A stretch of DNA of 39,136 nt, from contig CAZUSO010000026.1 of NCBI GenBank assembly GCA_964622775.1, positions 1 through 39,136 on the forward strand, written 5' to 3'. Numbering within the stretch: position 1 is the stretch's first letter; the number at the start of each line of letters is the position of its first letter. This DNA comes from CAZUSO01 sp964622775 (GTDB lineage: Bacteria; Bacteroidota; Bacteroidia; Chitinophagales; Chitinophagaceae). Of this stretch, positions 16,921-25,017 are shown piece after piece. The notes beneath the pieces were generated by a model, which worked only from the letters and a program-made list of their open reading frames with translations, had not been told where the DNA came from and did not search any database. Position numbers and translations under genes: made by a program.

Positions 16921-18592
16921 CACAGAGTTCAGCTGTTGTTTGTTTTTTTTGATGAGCGCATTTTTTATAGCCTGATTTATGCCATTTTGGTTTCACCATG
17001 GCACAGCTCCGCCATAGCCCTTGGTTTTGGAAGCCTGGCCAGTGGGGTTTAGGCAGCCTGCTGTAGTTCCGTCTTTGCTTTCTGCTTTCTGCTTTCTGCG
17101 TGATAGCAGTATGTTGCCTAACTGATGCAGGTTGTATGCCAGTATGCTCAGGCCAACATATCTTTTGTATCCTTTCAACCCCTTATTCATACAGCGACTG
17201 AGGCCATGGTGCTCCAACATGTTAATGTTGCTTTCTACAGCTGAATGTGCATAACGAAGACGGATAAAGGTGGCATCCTGTTCCCTTTCGGTTTCTGTCT
17301 TTGTGCGTTTACCTTTCCTGGGTAGTATCGGCTGCTCTATGCCGGACTGTTGAAGGGTTTGCAGATTGTCTTTGCTCCAAAATCCTTTGTCAAAACTATG
17401 GCTTGCTATTGTTTTATCAGCAAAGTTTTGGCCGATGCGTTGCACTAATGGTTTGACTTGCGCAGGGTCTTTTTCTCCTTCCATGATTTTGTAGTCCACA
17501 ATAAAATGGTTTTGGTCGGTAGTGATGAGCAGCAGATGTCCTAATTCTACTCTCTTGTTCAACTTGCCTTTGGTAATCCATTCGGTGTGTTCTTCAAAGA
17601 TGGAATAGATTTTTTCTTCTGCTGGGATGACTTCGTTTTTGAGCAATCTTCTTTCTGTTAAATCAATCATTTTAACAGCGTATTGCTGATAAGTTTTTAA
17701 CTCTGTAATCAACAAAAGTATGGCAGGGGCTGAACATGCAGCAACAACGATATCGTTAATCAGTTGCGCACAACGTGCTGCCAGAGCCCTGGCCTGGTGT
17801 AAGTAAGCCTTTACACTTTGCCTTTTTTGCGCTTCTTTTTTACCTTTAAACACCTGCCAGGATGTGGCACGAAACTGCGTTTTGATGTTCTTTCTAATTT
17901 GCTTAATCTTGCGCCAGCCGGCAACAGATGTTTTGCTTTGCAACTTCTCTACCGTATCCAGGCATTTACGCAGACTGTCCCACAACAAGTTCAGGTCTGT
18001 AGGAAAATGAACATTGGTTTCCAAAACGTAGCTATCGGTTTTTAGCCGAAGGGCTTCTTCCTCTTTTTTTTTAACTAATGAATGACCTGCTTCCACCACC
18101 AACTGGTTGATTTGCTGCAACAGGCTTTCATCTGTCAAACTCACATTGTCGAGAATGGTTTGGTACTGAAATTCTATTTTTGATTCTTCGTCAAAAGCTG
18201 TACTGTGTACACCCATTATCTGGCGTAGCAATTGGTCGTAGTTGGATAAATACTCCAGCCTGTCCCAGTTGGTACCCAATGCGTGGCGTACCACTGCCAG
18301 TACTAATATGTGCCACAAGTCCATACCCTTACGGCCTGTCTTGTTTTTGCCGCTACAAATTTGCTCTTCCAACAGGGAAAATATTGCTTCGTTCAGTTCT
18401 GGAGTAACGAAAATATGTTGTAGTGCCATGAGAACAGGTGGTAATTCATCACGGCTTTTCAACGGAAATGTTACTTCGCTAACAGGCACTGTACTGAGGC
18501 TTAGTTGTTGTTCAAATCGTTGACGCATGGTATATCTTTTCTCGAATATACAGCAAAAATCGGGCTCAAATACAGCAAATGCACACTCTGTG
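16921..18592 (-). mobile_element. Probable insertion sequence with ISNCY-like transposase
   Basis: A single intact transposase gene is flanked by a short matching inverted sequence: CACAGAGT at 16921-16928 and its complement ACTCTGTG at 18585-18592. These would give an element of about 1.67 kb, with 72 bp beyond the stop and 64 bp before the start of the gene, a reasonable IS layout. The boundaries are tentative: the match is only 8 bp and I found no flanking target duplication. The right side abuts a decayed toxin-antitoxin locus. Confidence 0.55.
16993..18528 (-). CDS. DDE transposase, ISNCY-like family
   Basis: 511 residues, apparently intact. The N-terminal region (RDELPPVLMALQHIF, GRKGMDLWHILVLAVVRHALG) is the DNA-binding/DUF772-like part seen in IS1182/ISNCY-type transposases. 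Candidate catalytic acidic residues lie in LKTDSYVLETNVH, SHSFDKGFW and AHSAVESNINMLEHHGL, followed by LSRCMNKG and a conserved AYNLHQLG near the C-terminus. The C-terminal tail is basic and includes a coding 7-bp repeat at 17077-17097. Family assignment is from memory of ISNCY-family members; IS1182-like is the main alternative. ATG start at 18528. Confidence 0.85.
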   Translation of the reverse strand: MRQRFEQQLSLSTVPVSEVTFPLKSRDELPPVLMALQHIFVTPELNEAIFSLLEEQICSGKNKTGRKGMDLWHILVLAVVRHALGTNWDRLEYLSNYDQLLRQIMGVHSTAFDEESKIEFQYQTILDNVSLTDESLLQQINQLVVEAGHSLVKKKEEEALRLKTDSYVLETNVHFPTDLNLLWDSLRKCLDTVEKLQSKTSVAGWRKIKQIRKNIKTQFRATSWQVFKGKKEAQKRQSVKAYLHQARALAARCAQLINDIVVAACSAPAILLLITELKTYQQYAVKMIDLTERRLLKNEVIPAEEKIYSIFEEHTEWITKGKLNKRVELGHLLLITTDQNHFIVDYKIMEGEKDPAQVKPLVQRIGQNFADKTIASHSFDKGFWSKDNLQTLQQSGIEQPILPRKGKRTKTETEREQDATFIRLRYAHSAVESNINMLEHHGLSRCMNKGLKGYKRYVGLSILAYNLHQLGNILLSRRKQKAESKDGTTAGCLNPTGQASKTKGYGGAVPW

Positions 18593-18641
18593 GATAAATA
18601 TTCATAGCTACTTTTTATAGGGAAGGCCTGTCTGTTGCCAA

Positions 18642-18846
18642 TTAGACGGTTTTCGGGCAGAAACTATTTAAAGGGCTTTCAGTTTCTTTGATAAAGGAAA
18701 TTTTAATAATCCTGATAAATGGATTTCAAAAGAAAACTCAAAAGACTCCAAAGAAAGAAATAGAATTAGCAGAGAAACTTAAAAACAATATTTCGATGAA
18801 CAAAAAACAGACAATAAAAAATCAACTTCGTTTTCTGCGCATTTAG
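18642..18846 (+). pseudogene. Decayed HigB-type toxin (RelE/HigB superfamily) fragment
   Basis: The C-terminal half of a HigB-like mRNA interferase can be read in pieces. One frame gives DGFRAETI, a stop, then RAFSFFDKGN. After a one-base shift near 18705 the next frame gives LIILINGFQKKTQKTPKKEI and ELAEKLK, the hallmark C-terminal KKTQKTP motif of the family. A further shift in the A-run near 18785 would restore the expected KKQYFDEQ ending. The N-terminal half is missing. The insertion sequence lies directly upstream, but I did not find the missing half on its other side. Non-functional. Confidence 0.6.
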
Positions 18847-18854
18847 ACAAGTAG

Positions 18855-19091
18855 TATGGAAAACGAGGAGCTGACGAAAGAGAACTATACGAACAAGAGT
18901 TTGAAGCATTCAACCCCGGTGTAATGATACAGGAACTTCGCAAAGAAAAAAGTTTGATCCAGGAGCATCTTGCGGAAAAATGTGGCACGACGAAAACATA
19001 TATTTCACGGATTGAGCACAATGCAAGCGACATCAGGCTTTCAACTTTAATGCGAATTATCAGGTTGGGATTAGGGGGAAATCTAAATTAA
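18855..19091 (+). pseudogene. Decayed HigA-type antitoxin (XRE helix-turn-helix)
   Basis: The frame reads YGKRGADERELYEQEFEAF, then VMIQELRKEKS and a complete XRE helix-turn-helix (HLAEKCGTTKTYISRIEHN, ASDIRLSTLMRII). It matches the HigA antitoxin that normally follows HigB. Upstream the same frame gives TSFSAHLDK followed by TAG at 18852-18854 where the family continues without a break. The ending GLGGNLN-stop looks like a one-base loss in an A-run from the usual GGNLKLSV. An ATG at 18924 could still give a 55-residue HTH protein, so residual DNA binding cannot be excluded. Confidence 0.65.
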
Positions 19092-19148
19092 GTGTAACAA
19101 ATTAATACGCAGGCATACGTTTGGACATGGGTTAACCGGAACAGCACC

Positions 19149-19460
19149 TTACCAGGCGATATCCGGATCAGGAGGCGTACTTTTATGGGCTTTTCGGGAG
19201 GCCGATTTTTCTACTTGTCGTTCATAAATCAGCAGGGCAATTTTCGCAACGATATCCGTTTCCTGCTCCATCGCCTGTTTGAGTTTTCTTTCCGAAATGT
19301 CGAGGCGGTACAGCAGGGAAAACAATTGCTCCGGCGCATATTCCATCATATATTCAAGCCGCCGGCACAGCGCAGCTAATATTTTTTCTTCCGATACCAA
19401 ATCTTCCCGGACAAGTCCGAGTTGTTGCAACCAGGTATCAAACTCTTCCGAAGGTCTCAT
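19149..19460 (-). CDS. Small conserved-looking protein of unknown function, translationally coupled to the formyltransferase
   Basis: 103 residues, charged and predicted all-helical, without signal peptide or membrane segment. I do not recognise a domain; the middle (EKILAALCRRLEYMMEYAPE, LFSLLYRLDISERKLKQAM) looks like a helical bundle with amphipathic spacing. Its ATG overlaps the stop of the formyltransferase gene by 4 bp (ATGA), so the two are almost certainly translated from one mRNA. This suggests a partner or chaperone role, but nothing in the sequence defines it. Confidence 0.75.
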   Translation of the reverse strand: MRPSEEFDTWLQQLGLVREDLVSEEKILAALCRRLEYMMEYAPEQLFSLLYRLDISERKLKQAMEQETDIVAKIALLIYERQVEKSASRKAHKSTPPDPDIAW

Positions 19461-20209
19461 GATGCAGTATCATTTTTTTCTTTGTTGAAATAGACCTTTT
19501 CTCCATTCACTAAACAATAAGGCGGCTCGAATCCCGGCATCGAAACTGCCCGAAGTATCCGCGTTATCTTTTCCTGTGAATCATTCAGATCAATTTGTTT
19601 GAGCGCCCGGATTTCCTTTCGGAAATGCAATTGGCTGCTGCGCCCGGCATAGGCCGATTGCGGCGTTCGGGTGTAATGTCCTTTAATAATATGCTCCAGA
19701 GTTCCCTGAAATAAGACGAATGCTTTGGCCTCGGTGATGTCGTATAATTCTGCTACCCAGCAGTCGGGGGGGATGTCAAAGCGCGTTTCAAACAACACAT
19801 CGCCATGGTCAATCCGGGTATTGATTTCATGAATCGTTACGCCGAACTCTTTAGCATTATCCAAGATGGCAAAGGAAAACTGGTTGCAGCCCCGGTATTC
19901 CGGAAGTGGTGCCAGGTGCAGGTTGACGGCTATCTCTGACGCTTTGGCAATATGTTGCGCCTTTAAAAGCTCATGATGCTGAACCGAATAAATCAGATCA
20001 CAATCCGGCAATTCCTCCAGGGAAGCAATCAATGGAATGCCGGCATCTTCCGATAGTTTTTCCAAATCAAATGCTCCCGAAAATTCTTTACGGAGCTGAG
20101 TACGAACCCCGATAACTTCCGCCTGCAAATCACCCTGATGCCGGATTAGATAGTCCAGGCACCTGTAGCCTATAGGTTTGGAGCCGAGAAAGACAATCCT
20201 TGTTTTCAT
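19457..20209 (-). CDS. Formyltransferase family protein (Fmt/ArnA/sugar N-formyltransferase fold)
   Basis: 250 residues. It transfers a formyl group, presumably from 10-formyl-tetrahydrofolate, to an unknown acceptor. The catalytic signature is intact: Asn96 and His98 in NLHLAPLPEYRG, and Asp134 in RIDHGD. It is shorter than methionyl-tRNA formyltransferase (about 310 residues) and lacks its classic C-terminal domain, so a sugar or small-molecule formyltransferase is more likely than Fmt. The C-terminus (PGFEPPYCLVNGEKVYF) resembles formyl-transferase proteins in polysaccharide loci. It overlaps the 103-residue gene by 4 bp. The phosphopantetheinyl transferase lies 137 bp upstream on the same strand. 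Cytoplasmic. Confidence 0.82.
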   Translation of the reverse strand: MKTRIVFLGSKPIGYRCLDYLIRHQGDLQAEVIGVRTQLRKEFSGAFDLEKLSEDAGIPLIASLEELPDCDLIYSVQHHELLKAQHIAKASEIAVNLHLAPLPEYRGCNQFSFAILDNAKEFGVTIHEINTRIDHGDVLFETRFDIPPDCWVAELYDITEAKAFVLFQGTLEHIIKGHYTRTPQSAYAGRSSQLHFRKEIRALKQIDLNDSQEKITRILRAVSMPGFEPPYCLVNGEKVYFNKEKNDTAS

Positions 20210-20346
20210 CTGAAAAATTTATTGTTTTTGAAGGGCGGATAGCGCATCTCCGCGGGCATGAACATCTTCTTATGCCACTGAGTATTTTTTTACCATCAGG
20301 TTCGGTTTATCCGACAAAGATAAGGGCATGACCTGTATTTGTTTCC

Positions 20347-20964
20347 TCATTCCACAATACCGGCAAAGGAAAAATCGAGGTCAATAAATCCTTCCACACT
20401 TAGCGGCCTGGGGTTTACATCTTTCATAAGATTCATGGCAACCTGCACCGGCTGTTCCTGCCAGTTGATATCCGTGATGGGGATTTGCCGGATGAAATCC
20501 AGTCCGCCGGCTCCGTACCATTTGAATACCGCCTCCTTTGCAGACCAGGCTAAGGTGAGTTTTCCCGGTTCATTATTGCAAAAAAGCTGTTCTTTTTCCG
20601 AAAGAAATTTATGCTGTAGCCGAACAATTTTATCCCGGAAAACCTGGATGTCCACGCCCACATTTTTAGTGCTGCTGACAGCTGCTGCAATATAGGGAAA
20701 GGAGTGGGAGATGGAAAAATGACGATTTTCAACGGGAGGCAAAAAAGGTTTCCGAAGCGCTGAGATCTCAATTTTATGAATAGGAAAACCGGCGTCCAAA
20801 TGCCGGAGCAGAAAACGGCCTGTAACATGTTCAATACGTCTCATGGCATGTTTCCGATCTGATCGGAATCCCGAATGATTGATGAAAAACTCCTCCGGTT
20901 CTTCTACTTTCCAGATGGCAATTTCCGTATCCGGCACAGGATGCCATTGCTTATATAGCGGCAT
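20347..20964 (-). CDS. 4'-phosphopantetheinyl transferase superfamily protein
   Basis: Moves the phosphopantetheine arm from CoA to a carrier-protein serine (acyl or peptidyl carrier). About 205 residues, in the size range of Sfp/HetI-type enzymes. Hallmarks: FSISHS at about 83-88, VGVDIQ with metal-binding Asp105, FLSEKE at 120-125, and LAWSAKEAVFKWYG with Glu144. The second acidic residue of the usual GxDxE is Gln here. The frame is open from 20994, but the ATG at 20964 (MPLYKQWHPV) fits the family N-terminus better and is chosen. It is divergent from the nfu gene. No carrier protein or synthase is present in this window, so it may serve primary fatty-acid synthesis. Confidence 0.88.
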   Translation of the reverse strand: MPLYKQWHPVPDTEIAIWKVEEPEEFFINHSGFRSDRKHAMRRIEHVTGRFLLRHLDAGFPIHKIEISALRKPFLPPVENRHFSISHSFPYIAAAVSSTKNVGVDIQVFRDKIVRLQHKFLSEKEQLFCNNEPGKLTLAWSAKEAVFKWYGAGGLDFIRQIPITDINWQEQPVQVAMNLMKDVNPRPLSVEGFIDLDFSFAGIVE

Positions 20965-21060
20965 GCGGCAAAGATAAGGGCTTCTGCTAATCAAATGACT
21001 TTATCGAAAAATGCTTTATGGGTATTACAAATTCATTACTACAATCTCTGAATGATTAAT

Positions 21061-21068
21061 TACTTTTG
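21061..21068 (+). promoter_or_regulatory. Putative -7 promoter box for the nfu gene
   Basis: TACTTTTG fully matches TAnnTTTG, 18 nt before the ATG at 21086. No clear -33 TTG is present. Confidence 0.35.
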
Positions 21069-21085
21069 TTTAAAATTTGAGTATT

Positions 21086-21679
21086 ATGTTGAAAACAGGA
21101 AACGCCATCGTGAGCATTTACACTGAAATGACTCCTAACCCGGAAACGATGAAGTTTGTGGCGAACAAATTATTATATCCCGGGAAAAGTATTGATTTCT
21201 CCGATGAAGCATTGGCAGGCCCCTCGCCTTTAGCTCAGGAACTGTTTGGATTTCCTTTTGTAAAGGGCGTATTCATTGCCAGCAATTTTGTAACACTGAC
21301 CAAAACTCCGGATACCTTTTGGGAAGAAGTAATTCCAAGTATGCGCCAGTTCCTCAAAAATTATCTTGAGGATGGAAAAGCGGTGATTAATGAAGACATG
21401 ATACCGCAAAAACACGAAGAGCCTAATGCCATCACCGGTGATGAAACCGATGTGGTGAAACGTATTAAGGAAATGCTGGAGAACTATGTAAAGCCGGCAG
21501 TGGAGATGGACGGGGGCGCTATTAATTTCAGAGGATATGAAAGTGGAGTCGTGAAGCTGACCCTTCAGGGAAGCTGCTCCGGTTGCCCATCTTCAATGAT
21601 TACCCTGAAAAGCGGAATTGAAGGTATGATGAAGCGGATGATTCCGGAAGTGCGCGAAGTAGTAGCCGAAGTAGAATAA
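21086..21679 (+). CDS. nfuA: NifU/Nfu-type iron-sulfur cluster carrier protein
   Basis: Carries and delivers Fe-S clusters to apo-proteins. 197 residues: an N-terminal Nfu_N-type domain (about 8-95, with TEMTPNPETMKFV and the GVFIASNFVTLTK strand) and a C-terminal NifU-like domain (about 122-195) with the cluster-binding motif SCSGCPSS (Cys164, Cys167). This is the common Bacteroidota/mitochondrial NFU1 layout; E. coli NfuA has a different degenerate A-type N-domain, so the symbol is by function. An earlier TTG at 21077 is in frame, but ATG at 21086 is preferred. It has its own terminator at 21702-21737 and is divergent from the phosphopantetheinyl transferase. Confidence 0.9.
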   Translation: MLKTGNAIVSIYTEMTPNPETMKFVANKLLYPGKSIDFSDEALAGPSPLAQELFGFPFVKGVFIASNFVTLTKTPDTFWEEVIPSMRQFLKNYLEDGKAVINEDMIPQKHEEPNAITGDETDVVKRIKEMLENYVKPAVEMDGGAINFRGYESGVVKLTLQGSCSGCPSSMITLKSGIEGMMKRMIPEVREVVAEVE

Positions 21680-21701
21680 ATTGTAAAATCCGTTTAGTTT
21701 G

Positions 21702-21737
21702 CAACGCCGGATAAATTGTTCGGCGTTGTTTTGTTTT
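21702..21737 (+). terminator. Rho-independent terminator of the nfu gene
   Basis: CAACGCCG pairs with CGGCGTTG across an 11-nt loop and is followed by TTTTGTTTT. It starts 23 nt past the nfu stop. Confidence 0.9.
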
Positions 21738-21751
21738 AATTCATCTTTATT

Positions 21752-22456
21752 ATGCCCGCAGCAATCATTACCGGAGCAAGCCGTGGAATTGGGAAAGCTA
21801 TTGCCGAACGTCTGTTGAATGAAGGCTTCGACCTTGCCGTGTGCGCGAGAAACGAGGTGGCATTGAATGAGCTTAAAGCAATATGGGAAAAGGATTTCAG
21901 CGATTCTGTCATCCTGACCCAGGCTCTGGACGTTACGGATAAGGCAGCATTAAATTCCTTTGCGGACAGGGCCGCCGCTTCCTTTGCCGGTATTGATATC
22001 TTAGTAAATAATGCCGGCCTTTTTATGCCCGGAAATGTAATTGATGAGCCGGAAGGGCACTTGGAAAAAATGTTGCAGGTAAATCTGCTGAGCGCTTACC
22101 ATCTTTCCCGTGCAGTGGTGCCGGTCATGCAGCGGCAACAATACGGACATATCTTCAATATCTGTTCTATTGCAGGGTTGAAAGCTTACCCCGGCGGAGG
22201 TGCATACAGCATCAGTAAATATGCCCTCCTGGGGTTAACCGAAAATCTCCGTCATGAGCTGGGACCGCATCACATAAAGGTTACTGCCATTAGCCCCGGC
22301 GCGGTCTGGACTGATAGCTGGAGCAGTAGCGGAGTATCGGAAAGCAGGATTATGAAAGCTAAAGATGTGGCGGATATGCTTTGGGCGGCATATCAGCTTT
22401 CTCCCCAGGCGAATGTAGAGCATATTATTATGCGTCCTCAGCAGGGCGATTTGTAA
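21752..22456 (+). CDS. Short-chain dehydrogenase/reductase (SDR)
   Basis: NAD(P)(H)-dependent oxidoreductase of 234 residues with a Rossmann fold. The cofactor-binding motif TGASRGIG is at 7-14, NNAG is at 86-89, and the catalytic set is Ser139, Tyr152 and Lys156 (ICSIAG ... YSISK). An Arg two residues after TGAS and the CARN motif at the end of beta-2 favour NADPH. It resembles FabG-like and sepiapterin-reductase-like SDRs; the substrate cannot be assigned. It starts 15 bp after the nfu terminator, so it needs its own promoter or read-through. Confidence 0.85.
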   Translation: MPAAIITGASRGIGKAIAERLLNEGFDLAVCARNEVALNELKAIWEKDFSDSVILTQALDVTDKAALNSFADRAAASFAGIDILVNNAGLFMPGNVIDEPEGHLEKMLQVNLLSAYHLSRAVVPVMQRQQYGHIFNICSIAGLKAYPGGGAYSISKYALLGLTENLRHELGPHHIKVTAISPGAVWTDSWSSSGVSESRIMKAKDVADMLWAAYQLSPQANVEHIIMRPQQGDL

Positions 22457-22505
22457 AACTACCGCTACAAATATACTTGGGGTGTACCCAATCCTTGCGG
22501 CGGAT

Positions 22506-23042
22506 TTACTGCACTTCACCAGTCAGATATCTTTCTCTGATGATATTCAGGTGATGCAACTCGTGTGCGTAGATGATCCAGATGCAGGCACGCACGCTCA
22601 TGGAAGCATGACTTGCAATCCCTGCTTCTTTAAGTTGTGCGGCCTGGAGATTGTTGAAAAAAGCCAGCGTTGCTGCGCGGGTACAGTTGTATTCTTTCAA
22701 TAGCCGTGCTAAGGAAATGCGTTCGGCACGGGCATTTTTTGCAAATTCATTTTCATCAAAAAACGGAAGTGGCGCTTTATCTTTTCTGGCAAAACGCATC
22801 GCCCGGTAAACAAATACCCGCTCCACATCTATCAGGTGCATCAGGATATCTTTCATGTTCCATTTGCCGGCTGCATAAGCATAAAGCAGCTGCGCTTCGG
22901 TTTGCGATTTGTAAAGCTGAGCCAGGGTTTTGGCCTGAGCTTTCAATGCATCTAATACCTTCAGGCTTTCCGGAACAGCTTGCAGGTAGTCCTCGTAGTA
23001 CCGGGCATATTCTGTGAAGTGTGGCCGGGCAATGTTTTTCAT
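22506..23042 (-). CDS. DinB family protein (putative metal-dependent thiol transferase fold)
   Basis: 178 residues, DinB/YfiT-like four-helix bundle. Conserved features are GKWNMKDILMHLIDVERVFVYRAMRFARKD and the C-terminal ELHHLNIIRERYL. Histidines in MHLID and ELHHLN match the metal-binding His triad of the fold. These proteins are often S-transferases using low-molecular-weight thiols such as bacillithiol, but the role here is unproven. The frame is open from 23096; ATG at 23042 (MKNIARPHF) fits the family start and is chosen. It converges with the SDR gene across about 50 bp. Confidence 0.85.
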   Translation of the reverse strand: MKNIARPHFTEYARYYEDYLQAVPESLKVLDALKAQAKTLAQLYKSQTEAQLLYAYAAGKWNMKDILMHLIDVERVFVYRAMRFARKDKAPLPFFDENEFAKNARAERISLARLLKEYNCTRAATLAFFNNLQAAQLKEAGIASHASMSVRACIWIIYAHELHHLNIIRERYLTGEVQ

Positions 23043-23224
23043 CTGAAAATATTTATTGTTTTTATGGAGATAAAACAGGGTTAATTCAAAAGTCAAAACA
23101 GTAAAAGCTGATATGAAAACCTGTGATTAATTGAACCTGACAATGCAGAAAATATCGTTTTCGTTTTCAGGATATGATTTGATTTTTACCGGTATATTTA
23201 ATAAAAGAGTGCATTAGGTTGATG

Positions 23225-24229
23225 TCAGATACTGTCTTTTTCGGTTAAGGTATTCCACAAAATATCTTTCAGTTCCTGTATGCCCGAATTGGTGAGCGAG
23301 GAGATAAATAAATGCGGAATATCTGCCGGTAATTCTTTGGCGATTTCTTGCTTCAGCTCTTCATCTAACATGTCGCTTTTACTGATGGCGATGATTATTT
23401 TCTTGTGGAGGAGCTCCGGATTATATTGCTCCAGTTCATGATTTAAAATTTCAAACTCTTTTTTATGGTGATTGCTGTCGGCCGGAATTAGAAACAGCAG
23501 AAGGGAATTGCGTTCGATATGCCGGAGAAAACGATGTCCCAACCCTTTACCTTCCGCAGCGCCTTCAATAATACCTGGCAGGTCTGCCACGCAGAAGGAG
23601 CGTTCATTATGGTAAGCCACCATGCCTAATTGCGGGTTAAGGGTGGTGAATGCATAATTGGCAATCTTGGGTTTTGCTGCGGAAATGGTAGCAAGCAGGG
23701 TTGATTTGCCCGCATTGGGAAACCCGACCAGACCCACATCGGCAAGCATTTTCAGCTCCAGAAATTTGTAGCCTTCCTGCCCTGTTTCTCCCGGTTGGGC
23801 ATATTCCGGTGCCTGATTGGTGGCGCTTTTAAAATTGGTATTTCCCAGTCCGCCCCTTCCACCCGGCAACCAGATTATTTCCTGACCATGTTCCAGGATT
23901 TCCGCTTCCGTTTCTCCTGTAATTTCATCTTTTGCTATGGTCCCCAGCGGCACTTCGATGATGATGTCTTTACCGCTTCGCCCTGTTTTATTGTTGGAGC
24001 TGCCACCTTCCCCGTTTTCGGCTAATATGTTCTTATAATAGCGCAGATGCAATAAAGTCCACAACTGGCTGTTGCCTTTCAAAATGATGTGCCCCCCCCG
24101 GCCGCCGTCACCGCCGTCCGGTCCGGCATTCGGGTTATACTTGGTCCTGGCGAAGTGAGCGCTTCCCGCGCCGCCTTTGCCCGAACGGCAGAAAATACGG
24201 ATGTAATCAACAAAATTTGCTTTTTCCAT
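23225..24229 (-). CDS. obgE: Obg/CgtA GTPase
   Basis: Essential ribosome-associated GTPase involved in 50S assembly and stress control. 334 residues. The glycine-rich Obg domain (about 1-160: KGGAGSAHFARTKY, GPDGGDGGRGG, GGRGGLGN) is followed by the G domain: P-loop GFPNAGKST at 169-177, switch II DLPGIIEGAAEGKGLG, G4 ISKSDM (SKSD in place of NKxD) and a G5-like ISSLT. The C-terminal OCT extension is absent, as in other short Obg proteins. It lies downstream of adk, with a terminator between them. Confidence 0.95.
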   Translation of the reverse strand: MEKANFVDYIRIFCRSGKGGAGSAHFARTKYNPNAGPDGGDGGRGGHIILKGNSQLWTLLHLRYYKNILAENGEGGSSNNKTGRSGKDIIIEVPLGTIAKDEITGETEAEILEHGQEIIWLPGGRGGLGNTNFKSATNQAPEYAQPGETGQEGYKFLELKMLADVGLVGFPNAGKSTLLATISAAKPKIANYAFTTLNPQLGMVAYHNERSFCVADLPGIIEGAAEGKGLGHRFLRHIERNSLLLFLIPADSNHHKKEFEILNHELEQYNPELLHKKIIIAISKSDMLDEELKQEIAKELPADIPHLFISSLTNSGIQELKDILWNTLTEKDSI

Positions 24230-24292
24230 TGTTGCAAAGATGCAGGAAAAATATGGTTTGCATATAGTGCAGCCAAAACAGCGCGTATCTTT

Positions 24293-24334
24293 CCTAAAAA
24301 CAAACAGCGTGCCGTTCGGAAGAAAAGCACGCTG
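24293..24334 (-). terminator. Terminator between adk and obg
   Basis: On the minus strand CAGCGTGC pairs with GCACGCTG across a 14-nt loop, followed by TTTGTTTTT. It begins 25 nt past the adk stop. Confidence 0.85.
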
Positions 24335-24358
24335 AAAAAATAATCATTTGGGTTCAGG

Positions 24359-24943
24359 TCAAAGGCCGGGGTTGATCAGCTTTTCAATCTCCTGCTGTAA
24401 CAATCCGAAAGTCGATTCAATATCACCATCACCTTTTATGCGAACTAATTTCTGTTGTTGGGCATAATGACCGGCAACAGGTTCGGTTTTGGCTTTATAT
24501 TCTATAATGCGCTTGTTGATGATTGCTTCATTATCATCGCTGCGACCGGATAGCTCACCACGGTGTATTAAGCGCCGTTTCAGCTCTTCCTCCGGCACTT
24601 CTAAGGAAAGCAGAAGATGAATGCCGGTATTTTTCATTTGGAGCAATTCGTCTAATGCTTCGGCCTGGGTGGTCGTGCGCGGAAATCCGTCGAAAATAAA
24701 TCCTGTAGCTCCGGGGTTTTCATCTAATCTGGAACCAATCATTCCAATTACTACTGTGTCCGGAACGAGCTGTCCCTGATCCATAAATTTCTTTGCTTCA
24801 AGCCCGAGCGGTGTGCCTTTGGAAAGCTCCTCCCGAAGCAGGTCGCCGGTAGAAATATGCTGCAGGCCATATTGCTGAATGAGTCGTGCAGATTGTGTGC
24901 CTTTGCCGCTACCGGGCGGCCCGAAGAGTATTAAGTTCAACAT
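24359..24943 (-). CDS. adk: Adenylate kinase
   Basis: Catalyses ATP + AMP to 2 ADP. 194 residues: P-loop GPPGSGKGT at 8-16, AMP-binding STGDLLREE, DGFPRTTTQAEAL, and a short lid region (RGELSGRSDDNEAIINKRI). The lack of the long zinc or LID insert marks the short form common in Bacteroidota. ATG at 24943 starts MLNLILFG; the frame extends 10 codons further but the family start is here. It ends in its own terminator before obg; adk-obg adjacency is common in this phylum. Confidence 0.96.
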   Translation of the reverse strand: MLNLILFGPPGSGKGTQSARLIQQYGLQHISTGDLLREELSKGTPLGLEAKKFMDQGQLVPDTVVIGMIGSRLDENPGATGFIFDGFPRTTTQAEALDELLQMKNTGIHLLLSLEVPEEELKRRLIHRGELSGRSDDNEAIINKRIIEYKAKTEPVAGHYAQQQKLVRIKGDGDIESTFGLLQQEIEKLINPGL

Positions 24944-25017
24944 AAAAATTTCTTTGTTTAAAAAAAACGACACCGCGAAAGTACGAAATGAGCATCAATC
25001 GGTTTTTGCACCGGTAT

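Noticed and set aside
18779..19033. Open frame of 84 codons on the minus strand
   Set aside because: It is antisense to the HigA remnant, whose plus-strand frame has clear helix-turn-helix similarity.
22475..22495. TTGGG...CCCAA hairpin between the SDR and dinB genes
   Set aside because: Short stem and no T-run in either direction.
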